From the NCBI GenBank assembly GCA_001774395.1, contig MEZX01000001.1, positions 49,879-113,878 on the forward strand: a stretch of 64,000 nucleotides of DNA, given 5' to 3'. A program made the translations under genes and the position numbers. The notes under the pieces were generated by a model, which had not been told where the DNA came from, ran no database searches, and was given only the letters and a program-made list of their open reading frames with translations. Of the stretch, positions 34,103 to 42,266 are shown in pieces; positions within the stretch are counted from its first letter, which is position 1; every line of letters begins with the position of its first letter. Source of the stretch: Candidatus Berkelbacteria bacterium RIFCSPLOWO2_01_FULL_50_28. Its GTDB lineage: Bacteria > Patescibacteria > UBA1384 > 2-12-FULL-50-11.

Positions 34103-34585
34103 CTACAATCTTTCCCCTGACCACCAGACAAAAAGTTTCCATCGTGTTGCTGCAGCATAATAGACGATCGCTCCTAAAATAAGATTGGAGAGGATCACAA
34201 TCAGGCTGTAACGAAGGTCGTACTGCCGAGAAAGAAGCGAAAATAAGCTCTGGGACAGAACCGACATCACCAGCAGGGCAGCTAAGGCGTGAGGTAGCGA
34301 AGCGACGCTTAAGAATCTCCGACGGAAAAAGTCCAGAGCGAAGACGAGAACAGAGAAAGTCAGCGTCCAGAGCCCAAAGGGGCTAAATTGCAGTAGATCG
34401 AGCAGAATGCCGCAGATAAGCGCTAGGCGAATTCCGGCTCCAAGATCCAAAAACCAAATAGTCGCCCAAAGACCAACAATAATTAGATCTGGTCCTCCAG
34501 TTCCCAGCATAAGATGATGCCCAACCGGACCAACCGATAGCAAGACCAGCAGCAAGCCAAAGATAGCCTGGACGATAGTAGTCAT
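34103..34585 (-). CDS. mreD: Rod-shape protein MreD
   Basis: 160 residues, five to six membrane helices (for example AIFGLLLVLLSVGPVGHHLM, LALICGILLDLLQFSPFGLW). The 'GxxxDLLQFSPFGLWTLTF' segment is typical of MreD. It connects MreC to the elongasome in the membrane. Between mreC and mrdA on the same strand. Confidence 0.85.
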   Translation of the reverse strand: MTTIVQAIFGLLLVLLSVGPVGHHLMLGTGGPDLIIVGLWATIWFLDLGAGIRLALICGILLDLLQFSPFGLWTLTFSVLVFALDFFRRRFLSVASLPHALAALLVMSVLSQSLFSLLSRQYDLRYSLIVILSNLILGAIVYYAAATRWKLFVWWSGERL

Positions 34586-34608
34586 CTTAAGGATGTTTGC
34601 GGATCAAA

Positions 34609-34659
34609 GAGCAGAATGCTCATTTTACGAACTCTAGTGAGTAAAAGAACAGAATGTTC
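34609..34659 (-). repeat. Twin hairpins in the mreC-mreD spacer
   Basis: GAGCA-gaa-TGCTC (34609-34621) and GAACA-gaa-TGTTC (34647-34659) stand 38 nt apart inside near-identical flanks (AAAG...CATTTT). One arm position differs in each copy with its partner also changed, so the hairpin is kept. The second overlaps the mreC stop codon (34658-34660). Confidence 0.6.
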
Positions 34660-35446
34660 ATTTTGTAACAATCAACACCGAAGTTAGATTTCCAACCGAG
34701 ACCGGATTTTCTATTCGAAGGGTCAGAAAGATTTCCTCTTTGGCGGAGATAATATCAACCACGTGCCCCACGGCAATGCCAGCGGGGTAGATTCCCTCGA
34801 GCGAGGAGGTTACAACTGCTTCGCCTATCTTTGTTTTAGTATCGAGTGGGATGTTTTCGACGATCAACCCTCGAATACTGCCGCGTAGTAGCCCAATCGT
34901 TCCGGTTTTCGCTAAAATCACTGGGGTGAGGAGGTTGCGATTAGCTAGCAACCACACTTCAGAAGTAGCAAGCGACACTTTCCCAACTTTCCCGATCAGA
35001 TATCCGGAAGCCACAACCACCTGGTTTTCCTTTAAGCCGTCCCGACTACCCCTGTCTATTATCAGGGTCTGGTAAAGCCCGGTGGGCGAGTAGCCGACCA
35101 CATTAGCAGGTGTCAGACGCATCTGTGGATGAGCTTTCTTGAACTGTAAATCCTTGTAGAGATTGTCATTCTCCACCTTCAGGGCCTCCAGAGAAGCGGC
35201 TTTTGCCTTAAGCTCGGTATTCTCCGTTTTTAGTTCGGCGTTCTCACGAGCTAAGTTATTCACGGTGAATAGGACTTTGAAGGCGTCGATAACGCGCGTC
35301 GTCGCGACGTCAACCCAATGTGCCGGTAGGGCAACGCTCCGTCGTAGGCCGTCTCTCACCGGAGAAAAAAATCCGAATTGGCTGAAAACCAAAAAGAGAA
35401 CCAAGAGTGCCAGCACTATTCCACCGGCCCTCCCGCGTCTGATCAT
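34658..35446 (-). CDS. mreC: Rod-shape protein MreC
   Basis: 262 residues. Cytosolic basic N-terminus (MIRRGRAGG), one membrane helix (IVLALLVLFLVFSQFGFF), a coiled coil (about 65-100, NLARENAELKTENTELKAKA) and the double-beta-barrel region (ANVVGYSPTGLYQTLIIDRG, NQVVVASGYLIGKVG, GLIVENIPLDTKTKIGEAVV). It scaffolds the elongasome outside the membrane. The start overlaps the mreB stop (ATGA). Confidence 0.92.
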   Translation of the reverse strand: MIRRGRAGGIVLALLVLFLVFSQFGFFSPVRDGLRRSVALPAHWVDVATTRVIDAFKVLFTVNNLARENAELKTENTELKAKAASLEALKVENDNLYKDLQFKKAHPQMRLTPANVVGYSPTGLYQTLIIDRGSRDGLKENQVVVASGYLIGKVGKVSLATSEVWLLANRNLLTPVILAKTGTIGLLRGSIRGLIVENIPLDTKTKIGEAVVTSSLEGIYPAGIAVGHVVDIISAKEEIFLTLRIENPVSVGNLTSVLIVTK

Positions 35447-36486
35447 TTTTTGAGAGCGCTACCTAGCAGAACTGATTCAAGCGTTTCCAAATCTTCCAGT
35501 ACCACTCCCGTTCCTCTCGCCACACAAGATAGAGGATCGTCAGCAATAAAAACTTTGGTTTGGGTAGCTTGGCTGATCAACGTGTCCAGACCTTGCAACA
35601 GCGCCCCGCCGCCGGCCAGAACAATTCCTCTTTCCATAATATCGGCTACCAGTTCTGGCGGCGTCTCCTCGATGGTTGATTTTACTGCATCGACAATTAC
35701 CATAACTGACTTCGAGATGGCGCTTCGGATTTGGTCATCGTTGACTATTATCTGCCGTGGTAATCCCGTAACCAGGTCGCGACCGCGGAGCGGTCTTTCA
35801 GCACGTTCTTTCAAGGGGAAGGCCGAACCGATTTCAATTTTTATTTTCTCGGCGGTCCGCTCACCAACCAACAGGTTGAAACTCTCCCGAGCGAAATTAA
35901 TGATGTCTTCGTTCATCTCATCGCCTGCCACCCGAATGGAGCGCGAGGCAACGATACCCCCCATAGAGATAACTGCCACTTCGGTTGTACCGCCACCGAT
36001 ATCAACGATCATACTGCCAGTTGCTTCTTGAATGGGCAGACGAGCGCCGATGGCGGCTGCGACCGGCTCCTCGATCAAAAATGCCTGACGTGCCCCAGCG
36101 CTGATCGCCGCTTCTTCAACCGCCCGTCGCTCAACTTCCGTGACGCCATAAGGAATTCCTACTAGCACCCTTGGGCGTGGCATAAAGGAAAAACGCTCGC
36201 GGTGAACTCGGTCAATGAAGTGCCGCATCATCTGTTCAGTTACCTCAAAGTCGCTGACGACGCCGTCCACCAGCGGTCGAATGGCAATGATGTGGTTCGG
36301 TGTTTTACCGACCATAATCTGGGCGTCGGTGCCGATTGCCAGAACTTGTTTTGTCTTTTGGTTAATCGCCACCACTGAGGGTTCGTTGATGACAATCCCT
36401 TTGCCGCGCACGTAAACGAGTGTGTTCGCGGTGCCTAGGTCAATGCCGATATCGTGCGAAAAAGAGCCGAATAATCGATTTAGCAT
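35443..36486 (-). CDS. mreB: Rod-shape determining actin homologue MreB
   Basis: 347 residues with actin-fold motifs: phosphate-1 DIGIDLGTANTLVYVRGKGI, phosphate-2 MIVDIGGGTTEVAVISMGGI, adenosine motif GIVLAGGGALLQGLD, and the RVLVGIPYGVTEVERRAVEE segment. It polymerises under the membrane to guide wall synthesis. First gene of mreB-mreC-mreD-mrdA. Confidence 0.96.
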   Translation of the reverse strand: MLNRLFGSFSHDIGIDLGTANTLVYVRGKGIVINEPSVVAINQKTKQVLAIGTDAQIMVGKTPNHIIAIRPLVDGVVSDFEVTEQMMRHFIDRVHRERFSFMPRPRVLVGIPYGVTEVERRAVEEAAISAGARQAFLIEEPVAAAIGARLPIQEATGSMIVDIGGGTTEVAVISMGGIVASRSIRVAGDEMNEDIINFARESFNLLVGERTAEKIKIEIGSAFPLKERAERPLRGRDLVTGLPRQIIVNDDQIRSAISKSVMVIVDAVKSTIEETPPELVADIMERGIVLAGGGALLQGLDTLISQATQTKVFIADDPLSCVARGTGVVLEDLETLESVLLGSALKK

Positions 36487-36534
36487 CGTGAAGACATTCT
36501 AGCAATCAACCCTACAAAAGCAATCCTAGCGACC

Positions 36535-37446
36535 TTAGAAGAATTGGGCTAGCTTTGCTTGATGCTCGGCGTAGGTTTTGGAAAAGTGGGTTTGCCCTTT
36601 GGCGTGGAAAAAGTAAAGGTAGTCGTGAGTTGCGGGCTTGGCTGCTGCTTCCAAACTTTTGAGTCCCGGGCTGCAAATCGGGCCCGGTGGCAGGCCATCA
36701 TTCAAGTAAGTATTATACGGCGACTCAACAGATTCGGTGTCGCCGTATTCTAGCGCCTCCCACGATCCCTTGGCGTACTGAACCGTTGGATCGGCCTGCA
36801 ACCGCATACTTATTTTCACTCTGTTAGCATATACTCCAGCGATTGGGGGGCGGTCATCATCACTCAGCGCTTCTCGCTCCACGATTGAAGCCAAAATAAC
36901 TGTCTCGGGCGTAATGCGCAAACCGGCGGTTCTCTCTATAAAAGTATCACGCATTAGCGCTATCAGCTCGTCGTCGGTGATGTCCACTTTCACTTCGTAC
37001 GTGTCTGGAAAAAGGTAGCCCTCGTACTTACCGGCTTTGGCGGCAAACCCAACCATCTGCGACAGTTTCGCCTCGTCAACCAGATATTTTTCTGTTTGAC
37101 TGACTCGCCAGCCCTCAATTATTGTAATCTTTGCTACTTTGAATTTTCCGGAAGCTAGCGTGTTGGCAATGTCGGAGGCCGACTCGGCGCTCGTTAATTC
37201 GTAAGTGCCAGGCAGAATCTTTCCCCCAATCAATTTCAGATAGACGTAAAAAGCAAAACTATTCTTGATCAGCCCAACATTCTCTAACCGTTTAGCGATA
37301 TCGGCCGACCGCTCGCCGGAAACGACTGTAAGTGTCTGACCTTCGGTACTGGTAGCGTCTTTGGGCGCGAGCAAATATATACCCAAACCAACGACAACTA
37401 GAACAAAGACAAAAAATAGGACCGCAATTATTTTCAATACTTTCAT
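36535..37446 (-). CDS. mltG: Endolytic murein transglycosylase MltG
   Basis: 303 residues: membrane anchor (IIAVLFFVFVLVVVGLGIYLL), a LysM-like subdomain (LTVVSGERSADIAKRLENVG), and the YceG catalytic domain with EGYLFPDTYEV, catalytic Glu in ASIVEREA, and YNTYLNDGLPPGPICSPG. It cuts nascent glycan chains and sets their length. Adjacent to ruvX by 0 nt, a pairing common in bacteria. Confidence 0.93.
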   Translation of the reverse strand: MKVLKIIAVLFFVFVLVVVGLGIYLLAPKDATSTEGQTLTVVSGERSADIAKRLENVGLIKNSFAFYVYLKLIGGKILPGTYELTSAESASDIANTLASGKFKVAKITIIEGWRVSQTEKYLVDEAKLSQMVGFAAKAGKYEGYLFPDTYEVKVDITDDELIALMRDTFIERTAGLRITPETVILASIVEREALSDDDRPPIAGVYANRVKISMRLQADPTVQYAKGSWEALEYGDTESVESPYNTYLNDGLPPGPICSPGLKSLEAAAKPATHDYLYFFHAKGQTHFSKTYAEHQAKLAQFF

Positions 37447-37878
37447 CTAGGTGACGTTCTCTTCCAAAAACTGCTGCAGAATAAGTTGGGCCGCGAGCTG
37501 ATCAACGCGCAGTTTTGCCTCGGCCACAGACAGACCTTGGCTCTCCAGCATTTCCGAAGCCATAAATGTGGTGAGTGTTTCATTGACGTAGTGCACAACA
37601 CAGTCCAAAGCTTCTGTGAGGCCGTCACCAAATTTCTTTATCTTCTGCGCTTCACTCGTCAGCCCTCCCTCCTCGTTCACCGGCAAACCAACTACAATTG
37701 CATCGGTTTGCTCGCTTTGAATTATTTTTTCTAGTTTTTCGTAGGCCTCGTTTGCCGAGGCCGTCTCGTAAAATCCTTTGTTCTTTGCCGCTATAATCGT
37801 CGTTAGCTCGCTGGCTAGCGATTCCCCAACGGCTACCCCGATTCGTTTTTCACCGACGTCTAGTCCTAAATATCGCAT
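37447..37878 (-). CDS. ruvX: RuvX/YqgF-type nuclease (Holliday-junction resolvase-like)
   Basis: 143 residues from ATG 37878 (MRYLGLDVGEKRIGVAVGES): RNase H-fold with Asp in GLDVGEKRIGVA, VVGLPVNEEGGLT, and the last acidic site in AKLRVDQLAAQLILQQFLE. YqgF proteins process 16S/23S rRNA ends or branched DNA. The ribosome site is placed inside a perfect hairpin directly upstream (37881-37901), so translation may be structure-controlled. The stop abuts mltG. Confidence 0.9.
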   Translation of the reverse strand: MRYLGLDVGEKRIGVAVGESLASELTTIIAAKNKGFYETASANEAYEKLEKIIQSEQTDAIVVGLPVNEEGGLTSEAQKIKKFGDGLTEALDCVVHYVNETLTTFMASEMLESQGLSVAEAKLRVDQLAAQLILQQFLEENVT

Positions 37879-37880
37879 CA

Positions 37881-37901
37881 CCAAAATCCTCCAGATTTTG
37901 G
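37881..37901 (-). promoter_or_regulatory. Hairpin sequestering the ruvX ribosome-binding site
   Basis: CCAAAATC (37881-37888) pairs with GATTTTGG (37894-37901), 8 bp perfect, loop TGGAG on the mRNA strand. The Shine-Dalgarno GGAGG straddles loop and stem, 10 nt before the ATG. Confidence 0.55.
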
Positions 37902-37957
37902 AATTTCCAAACTTAATTGATGTTTGGTTATTCGATGATTCGGTGACTCGATCATTA

Positions 37958-39673
37958 CTACTTGGTACTCTCGACAAATCCGTACTCGACAGTGATCATA
38001 CTCGGCAATATCGGAAGACGGCGAATCCACCAACTTGGAGTGACGTCGACGGTCGTTTCCGTGACCTCGCTCTGAGATTTCAGAGCCGCTTGGGCCGCGT
38101 CAAAGGTTAGGTTATTAATCTGCTTGGCGATGGCCGTTTTGTCGATTTTTGGCGCAACGAACCCCTCTGCTTCAACATTAAAAGTCATCACTGAATTGCT
38201 CGAATCGTACTTTTTGAAGGTCAGTTTTGGTGAGGTATTTTCCGGCAAAACAAGCTGTTGGTTGTCGGTTATGCCTTTACTAAGCTCGAGTCGAACTTTT
38301 TCCAGAACGGCGTTCTTGTCGAAAGCAATTACCGAGAGTGAAAGCGTTAGTTTCAGAGTGGCTGAATCGACTTGTTCACCAACAGAACGATCGATATCTT
38401 GCTCTTTAACCTTTTGCCGAACCGAACCATCGAGCACAGTCTGTCCCTCTCCCTTTTTTCCCAAATCTTTCTCGGCCTCGGCGACCAGCTCTTTTTTGGC
38501 GCTACTGATTACCTTGTCTATGTCACCTTGCGACAGTACCGTCACCGTTTTCGTTACCCCGCCGCTCGTTGAGCCGGTGGCGTAAACCAACGCGCCTTGA
38601 CCCGAGATGGTAAATTGCGCCGATTGAAGATTATAGGCGTTTCCCGAAACGGCCGCGGTAACACTGCCGGATGCCTGACCCGGCACGACGCTGCCACCAG
38701 AAACCGATGCTCCAGGAATAGTGATGGCGCTATTCAATGAAAAAATCTTACCGCTGGAAGAAACACTTGCCAGCGCGGCCAGCGTGACGGATGAGGAACT
38801 GGCCTTGTTGTAAAATGTAATTCTGCCAGAAGATTTTGTGCCAATGTCTTTTTTGCCAGTCGCAGTAATTTTTTTCGTCGTCGAGCCCTCGGAAGTGAGT
38901 AAGCTGCCAGCAATAGTGCTGGGACTGCTGTCGGCCGTGGTTTTTGCGTTAAGAAGTAGCGTCTTTGACTTCGACTCGGCCTGCAGCGTTAGCGTCACTG
39001 TGGCCTTAGGCAGAAAAACAAAAATGATCGTAAAGCTTATGAGCAAAATTATCACCGTAGCAATAAGCGATTTCCAGGGCAGTTTGAAATCGATGGGCGT
39101 TCGTTCAACTTTGTAACGCGGGGCTGTTTTTTGCCGTGAAACAATCGATGGCAGCTCATCGACACTGATCGTCTCTCCTACCTTCGGAGGCACAGTTTCT
39201 GCGGGTTCGGGCGCTAGCTCGCTCCCTTCCTCTGGCGCAGGGGGACTCGCTTCTTCTTTCGGTAGTTCCTCAACTGGCTGTGCCGGCTCGGCGTCTTGAA
39301 CCACCTCTCCCGATTCGGAGCCCTGCGGCCCGGTGTATTGGTTAACCTTGACCCCGTCAATCATCGTCGTTGCCGCTAGGGGAATCGGGTTTGGTGTTGC
39401 GGTCGGAGCCGTACCGGCTAAACCACCGAGATTGGCATATGTTTCCAATCCCACTTGACGCGCCAGGCGTGCTCCAATTTTATTGGTCGAAATTAACGAA
39501 ACACGCTTGTCGAGATTTGCCGCTTCACGTTGCAATAGTTTTAGGTTTATTAAACTTTGAAATAGGGTGCTATTTTTGGGCACTACTACAGCCACATCAC
39601 GAGACTCAGCGCTTTTTAGTTTATCGATTACAGAAGTGATCTCCTCGTCTGGTTCAAGGTAGATCGGCTTCAT
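37958..39673 (-). CDS. Single-pass membrane protein with baseplate-J-like repeats
   Basis: 571 residues from ATG 39673, which has a GGAGGTG site. Cytosolic N-terminal domain (about 1-100) with PDEEITSVIDKLKSAESRDV and VVVPKNSTLFQSLINLKLL; an acidic Pro-rich linker (130-180); one membrane helix (LIATVIILLISFTIIFVFL, about 210); then a large Ser/Thr-rich outer region with STIAGSLLTSEGSTTKKITA, GRITFYNKASSSSVTL and PGASVSGGSVVPGQASGS, resembling the baseplate J/gp47-like domain of Patescibacteria surface proteins. Function unknown; perhaps adhesion or pilus-associated, given the neighbouring pilM-like gene. Confidence 0.7.
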   Translation of the reverse strand: MKPIYLEPDEEITSVIDKLKSAESRDVAVVVPKNSTLFQSLINLKLLQREAANLDKRVSLISTNKIGARLARQVGLETYANLGGLAGTAPTATPNPIPLAATTMIDGVKVNQYTGPQGSESGEVVQDAEPAQPVEELPKEEASPPAPEEGSELAPEPAETVPPKVGETISVDELPSIVSRQKTAPRYKVERTPIDFKLPWKSLIATVIILLISFTIIFVFLPKATVTLTLQAESKSKTLLLNAKTTADSSPSTIAGSLLTSEGSTTKKITATGKKDIGTKSSGRITFYNKASSSSVTLAALASVSSSGKIFSLNSAITIPGASVSGGSVVPGQASGSVTAAVSGNAYNLQSAQFTISGQGALVYATGSTSGGVTKTVTVLSQGDIDKVISSAKKELVAEAEKDLGKKGEGQTVLDGSVRQKVKEQDIDRSVGEQVDSATLKLTLSLSVIAFDKNAVLEKVRLELSKGITDNQQLVLPENTSPKLTFKKYDSSNSVMTFNVEAEGFVAPKIDKTAIAKQINNLTFDAAQAALKSQSEVTETTVDVTPSWWIRRLPILPSMITVEYGFVESTK

Positions 39674-39691
39674 CTCACACCTCCGGTGTGG

Positions 39692-39725
39692 CAATTTTCA
39701 ATTTTCAGTTTCCAATTTTCAATTA
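39692..39725. repeat. AATTTTCAGTTTCC simple repeat spacer
   Basis: The spacer consists of tandem variants of CAATTTTCAATTTTCAGTTTC. The inverse form (TTGAAAATTGA, ACTGAAAATTGAGAACTG) makes up the dnaK leader at 63726-63775. Confidence 0.6.
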
Positions 39726-39782
39726 TGGTGTTGCTTCCGCAAGTACTTTGATAACCGGTAACTGGCAACTGATCACTGACTC

Positions 39783-41030
39783 TCATTGTTTCATCCCGCT
39801 AACTGCTCGTTTCATCAACGTCTCTAGGATACCCGTTTCGCCAACTAAATCTAAGGCGACATTTGCCAAAGCCATCGGTGTAACATCAGCCGTATTTTGC
39901 AACGAATGCGTCTCGTCTACCATATTGGCCACGTCTACGGGTTTGATGAACTGCACCTCTGGGGGGCGGGCAAAAGAGAGATCCTCGCTCCAGTCCTTGC
40001 CAGAGAGCGCCATTTTCACTTCGGGCAGGTCTGAACCACCGCCGCAAAGCAAGAGGCGTGAAGGCAGCGGGTCGGACTCACCGAAATCCTCCAAAGAGAG
40101 CTTCAGCGCCGAAAGCCAAACTTTTATGTCGCTACCCAACGCGTGCTTTACCAACGCCTCTTTTTCCATCTCAAGTTTGCCGGCAGAGTACTGAATCTTG
40201 GCAACTTCGGCGTCCTGGAAACTTTCGCCCAACACCGCCGCCACTCGTTTGGTGAAGGCGCGGCCGCCAATGGCAAACATTCGTGTGCCTTCGACTCCGC
40301 CGTTGCGTACCACGGCGATGTCGGTTGTGCCGCCACCGATATCAATAAAAATTGCTGCCAAATCAGTTGATTCTTCGTTTAGACACCGAGCGACGGCGTA
40401 CGGCTCGGCCGTTACCGCGATTAGCTCTAGCCCCAGTTCGCGTACAATTGTTTCGAGCGCCCCGAGCTGAACAATTGGCGCAAAGGCGTTGTAGACCCCC
40501 ACTGAAAGCTCTTTGCCCTGGTAGGAAAGGGGGTTGGAAACTTTGTAGCCGTCAATTACCACCGAAACTATCGCCGCGTTCACCAGTTGAACGTCGATCT
40601 CTTCCTGACCGGTTTCCACCGCCAGCTCGGCGCGGGCCTTACGAAAAGCCTCGGCCTGCACTTGATTGACTAAAATTTGCAGCTCCGCCATTTGTATTTG
40701 AGTAGCCGGTTTCGCTCGCGTAACTTTCACCGCTGTCGTTGTGCCTTTCACCAGCTCACCGGCGATACCGACGATTGCGCGTTCCGGTAAGAATTGGGCT
40801 TGAGTAGCCGCTTCTTCGATCGCTTTTCCGCAGTTTTTCGCCACGCCGTGGATATCAGTTACCCCACCGCCGTGCATATCAGAGAGCTTCTGCCGACAGC
40901 GTCCAACGCCGCGAATATGTCCTTCGCCGTCAACTACCTCGAATATTAAGGCCTTAACAAACTCCGTTCCAATATCCAGGCTGATAGCCCAAGAATGCTT
41001 CTGTTTTTTCTTCCCTCCAAACAGTCCCAT
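39783..41030 (-). CDS. PilM/FtsA-like actin-fold ATPase
   Basis: 415 residues from ATG 41030 (MGLFGGKKKQKHSWAISLDI). Actin-type motifs: SLDIGTEFVKALIFEV, IFIDIGGGTTDIAVVRNGG, and RLLLCGGGSDLPEVKMAL; a QMAELQILVNQVQAEAFRKA helix replaces the FtsA 1C domain region. It probably organises the inner-membrane part of the type IV pilus or the divisome. Its operon mate is the baseplate-J-like membrane protein. The symbol is left empty because PilM and FtsA cannot be separated by eye. Confidence 0.75.
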   Translation of the reverse strand: MGLFGGKKKQKHSWAISLDIGTEFVKALIFEVVDGEGHIRGVGRCRQKLSDMHGGGVTDIHGVAKNCGKAIEEAATQAQFLPERAIVGIAGELVKGTTTAVKVTRAKPATQIQMAELQILVNQVQAEAFRKARAELAVETGQEEIDVQLVNAAIVSVVIDGYKVSNPLSYQGKELSVGVYNAFAPIVQLGALETIVRELGLELIAVTAEPYAVARCLNEESTDLAAIFIDIGGGTTDIAVVRNGGVEGTRMFAIGGRAFTKRVAAVLGESFQDAEVAKIQYSAGKLEMEKEALVKHALGSDIKVWLSALKLSLEDFGESDPLPSRLLLCGGGSDLPEVKMALSGKDWSEDLSFARPPEVQFIKPVDVANMVDETHSLQNTADVTPMALANVALDLVGETGILETLMKRAVSGMKQ

Positions 41031-41095
41031 AAGTGTTTTCAGCGTACCAGAGCTAACCCCTATGGCGCAATTGGGATATCGTGTACTGTTGAAGC

Positions 41096-41536
41096 ATGGA
41101 TGATATGGAGAAAGAGCCACAATCAGGAGACAGCCCAGAGCAAGTTAGCCAAGAAGCCACACTAGAGCAACCAGCGCTAACTGCCCCTGAGGCCAGAAAG
41201 GCCGAGATCATGGCTGCTATCGAAGCGGGGGAGCTGTGGTCAAACGAGCGGTTCTTGGCGTTTTATATTGCCAGACAGGATGAGATTGAGGCCGCCGGAG
41301 GCGATCAAGAGTTTGCCACGTTTAGCTTTATGCGTGAGTGTGGCGAGATACAGGCCGCTGGTGGCAAATTCGCCGAAGCTCTGGAAACTATGCAAGATTT
41401 AGCCGACTCTGCTTACGCCGCTGGCGAAATCTACGACGAATTTGTCGCCCAAGTCCGGCTACGCATTCTCGAGCTACAAATCCGGCAACGCTTTGCCGAA
41501 CTAGATGCCCTGGCTAAGCCACCAGGCGAGCTTTAA
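41096..41536 (+). CDS. Acidic helical hypothetical protein
   Basis: 146 residues, strongly acidic N-terminus (MDDMEKEPQSGDSPEQVSQE), then helices with TPR-like spacing (GKFAEALETMQDLADSAYAA, GEIYDEFVAQVRLRILELQI). The start lies 6 nt after TACTGT, so a leaderless start is possible. Divergent from the PilM-like gene; converges on the PaaX-like gene. Function unknown. Confidence 0.6.
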   Translation: MDDMEKEPQSGDSPEQVSQEATLEQPALTAPEARKAEIMAAIEAGELWSNERFLAFYIARQDEIEAAGGDQEFATFSFMRECGEIQAAGGKFAEALETMQDLADSAYAAGEIYDEFVAQVRLRILELQIRQRFAELDALAKPPGEL

Positions 41537-41560
41537 TCCGACGCATAGAACCGCTTCCCC

Positions 41561-41580
41561 CTCCGAGCATTCGCACGGAG
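41561..41580. terminator. Possible hairpin between convergent genes
   Basis: CTCCG (41561-41565) faces CGGAG (41576-41580) with a 10-nt loop. There is no T-run, so it is weak. Confidence 0.3.
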
Positions 41581-41595
41581 ATTGATTTACGCAAT

Positions 41596-42180
41596 CTATT
41601 TCCGTATGGAAATTAATTCATTATTTTCTAAATTGAATTTACTCTTCAAGCGACTGGCACTGGGCAGATCGTTCGCCTCCATGAACAAAATGTACCCTTC
41701 AATCTCATAAAACCGGGCGATGATTGCCACTTGCTCTTCGCAACGATACGGGCAGACCAAAACACTTTTTTGGATTTGGGCAAAACCTAAACCCATCAGC
41801 TTCCGGTGAAAGGCCCGACGCGAGAGCGATAGTTCATTTGGAATATCATATGCGACACAGCGCCAGATATGATCCCAACGGTGTCGCTCAACTTCTAAGC
41901 CATCTAATTCTGCCCGAGCAAGTAGGCTTCGACCTCGTTTTGTTAGAATTATTTTTCCACCCTGGGTACTGATGTATCTTCCATTGCTTAACTGCTTAAT
42001 ACGATCATTTTTATACCCAGAGACGGACTTTTTCGTCTCGCTCCACAGAACCTTAGCTAGCTTACTTGCCCCTCCTGGAGAGCTTAACGCCACACAACAA
42101 AGCGACCCAACGGCGACATACTGAAGTATCTCCTTGGTAACCTTACCCAATCTTTCTATGTTTATTTTTTCAGCTGGCAT
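41596..42180 (-). CDS. PaaX-like regulator with Cas2-like domain
   Basis: 194 residues from ATG 42180 (MPAEKINIERLGKVTKEILQ). Residues about 1-75 look like a winged helix (LSNGRYISTQGGKIILTKRG); residues about 95-185 match the Cas2-like ferredoxin fold (HIWRCVAYDIPNELSLSRRA, HRKLMGLGFAQIQKSVLVCP, with IEGYILFMEANDL). No CRISPR array or Cas1 is present, so this is the PaaX-type regulator group found in Patescibacteria, not an adaptation protein. Palindromes ATTTCC-N4-GGAA(A/C)T lie both upstream of the start and inside its last codons. Confidence 0.7.
   Translation of the reverse strand: MPAEKINIERLGKVTKEILQYVAVGSLCCVALSSPGGASKLAKVLWSETKKSVSGYKNDRIKQLSNGRYISTQGGKIILTKRGRSLLARAELDGLEVERHRWDHIWRCVAYDIPNELSLSRRAFHRKLMGLGFAQIQKSVLVCPYRCEEQVAIIARFYEIEGYILFMEANDLPSASRLKSKFNLENNELISIRK
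41598..41613. promoter_or_regulatory. Palindromic operator-like site, 3' copy
   Basis: ATTTCCGTATGGAAAT (perfect 6-bp arms, 4-nt spacer) overlaps the final codons of the PaaX-like gene. It shares TATTTCC-N-TATGGAA plus TAATT with the promoter copy at 42200-42215. Confidence 0.6.
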
Positions 42181-42199
42181 ACCACTAACATAGTAAACT

Positions 42200-42215
42200 A
42201 TTTCCCTATGGAACT
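42200..42215. promoter_or_regulatory. Palindromic operator-like site, promoter copy
   Basis: ATTTCCCTATGGAACT lies 20-35 bp before the PaaX-like ATG, directly upstream of a TACTAT -10-like box (minus strand). A bound dimer would block the promoter, suggesting autoregulation. Confidence 0.6.
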
Positions 42216-42266
42216 TAATTTGTATTACTAAATCCTTCTTTGAAGATCGTCGCAATGGGCAATGGT

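Noticed and set aside
37902..37957. Possible short leader peptide between ruvX and the baseplate-J-like gene
   Set aside because: The frame is made of repeated GATTCGG/GATGATT words without a proper start; simple-sequence filler is a better reading.
41596..42180. Cas2-like domain as a sign of a CRISPR system
   Set aside because: No repeat-spacer array, Cas1 or effector is present in the window, and the N-terminal winged helix fits a PaaX-type regulator.
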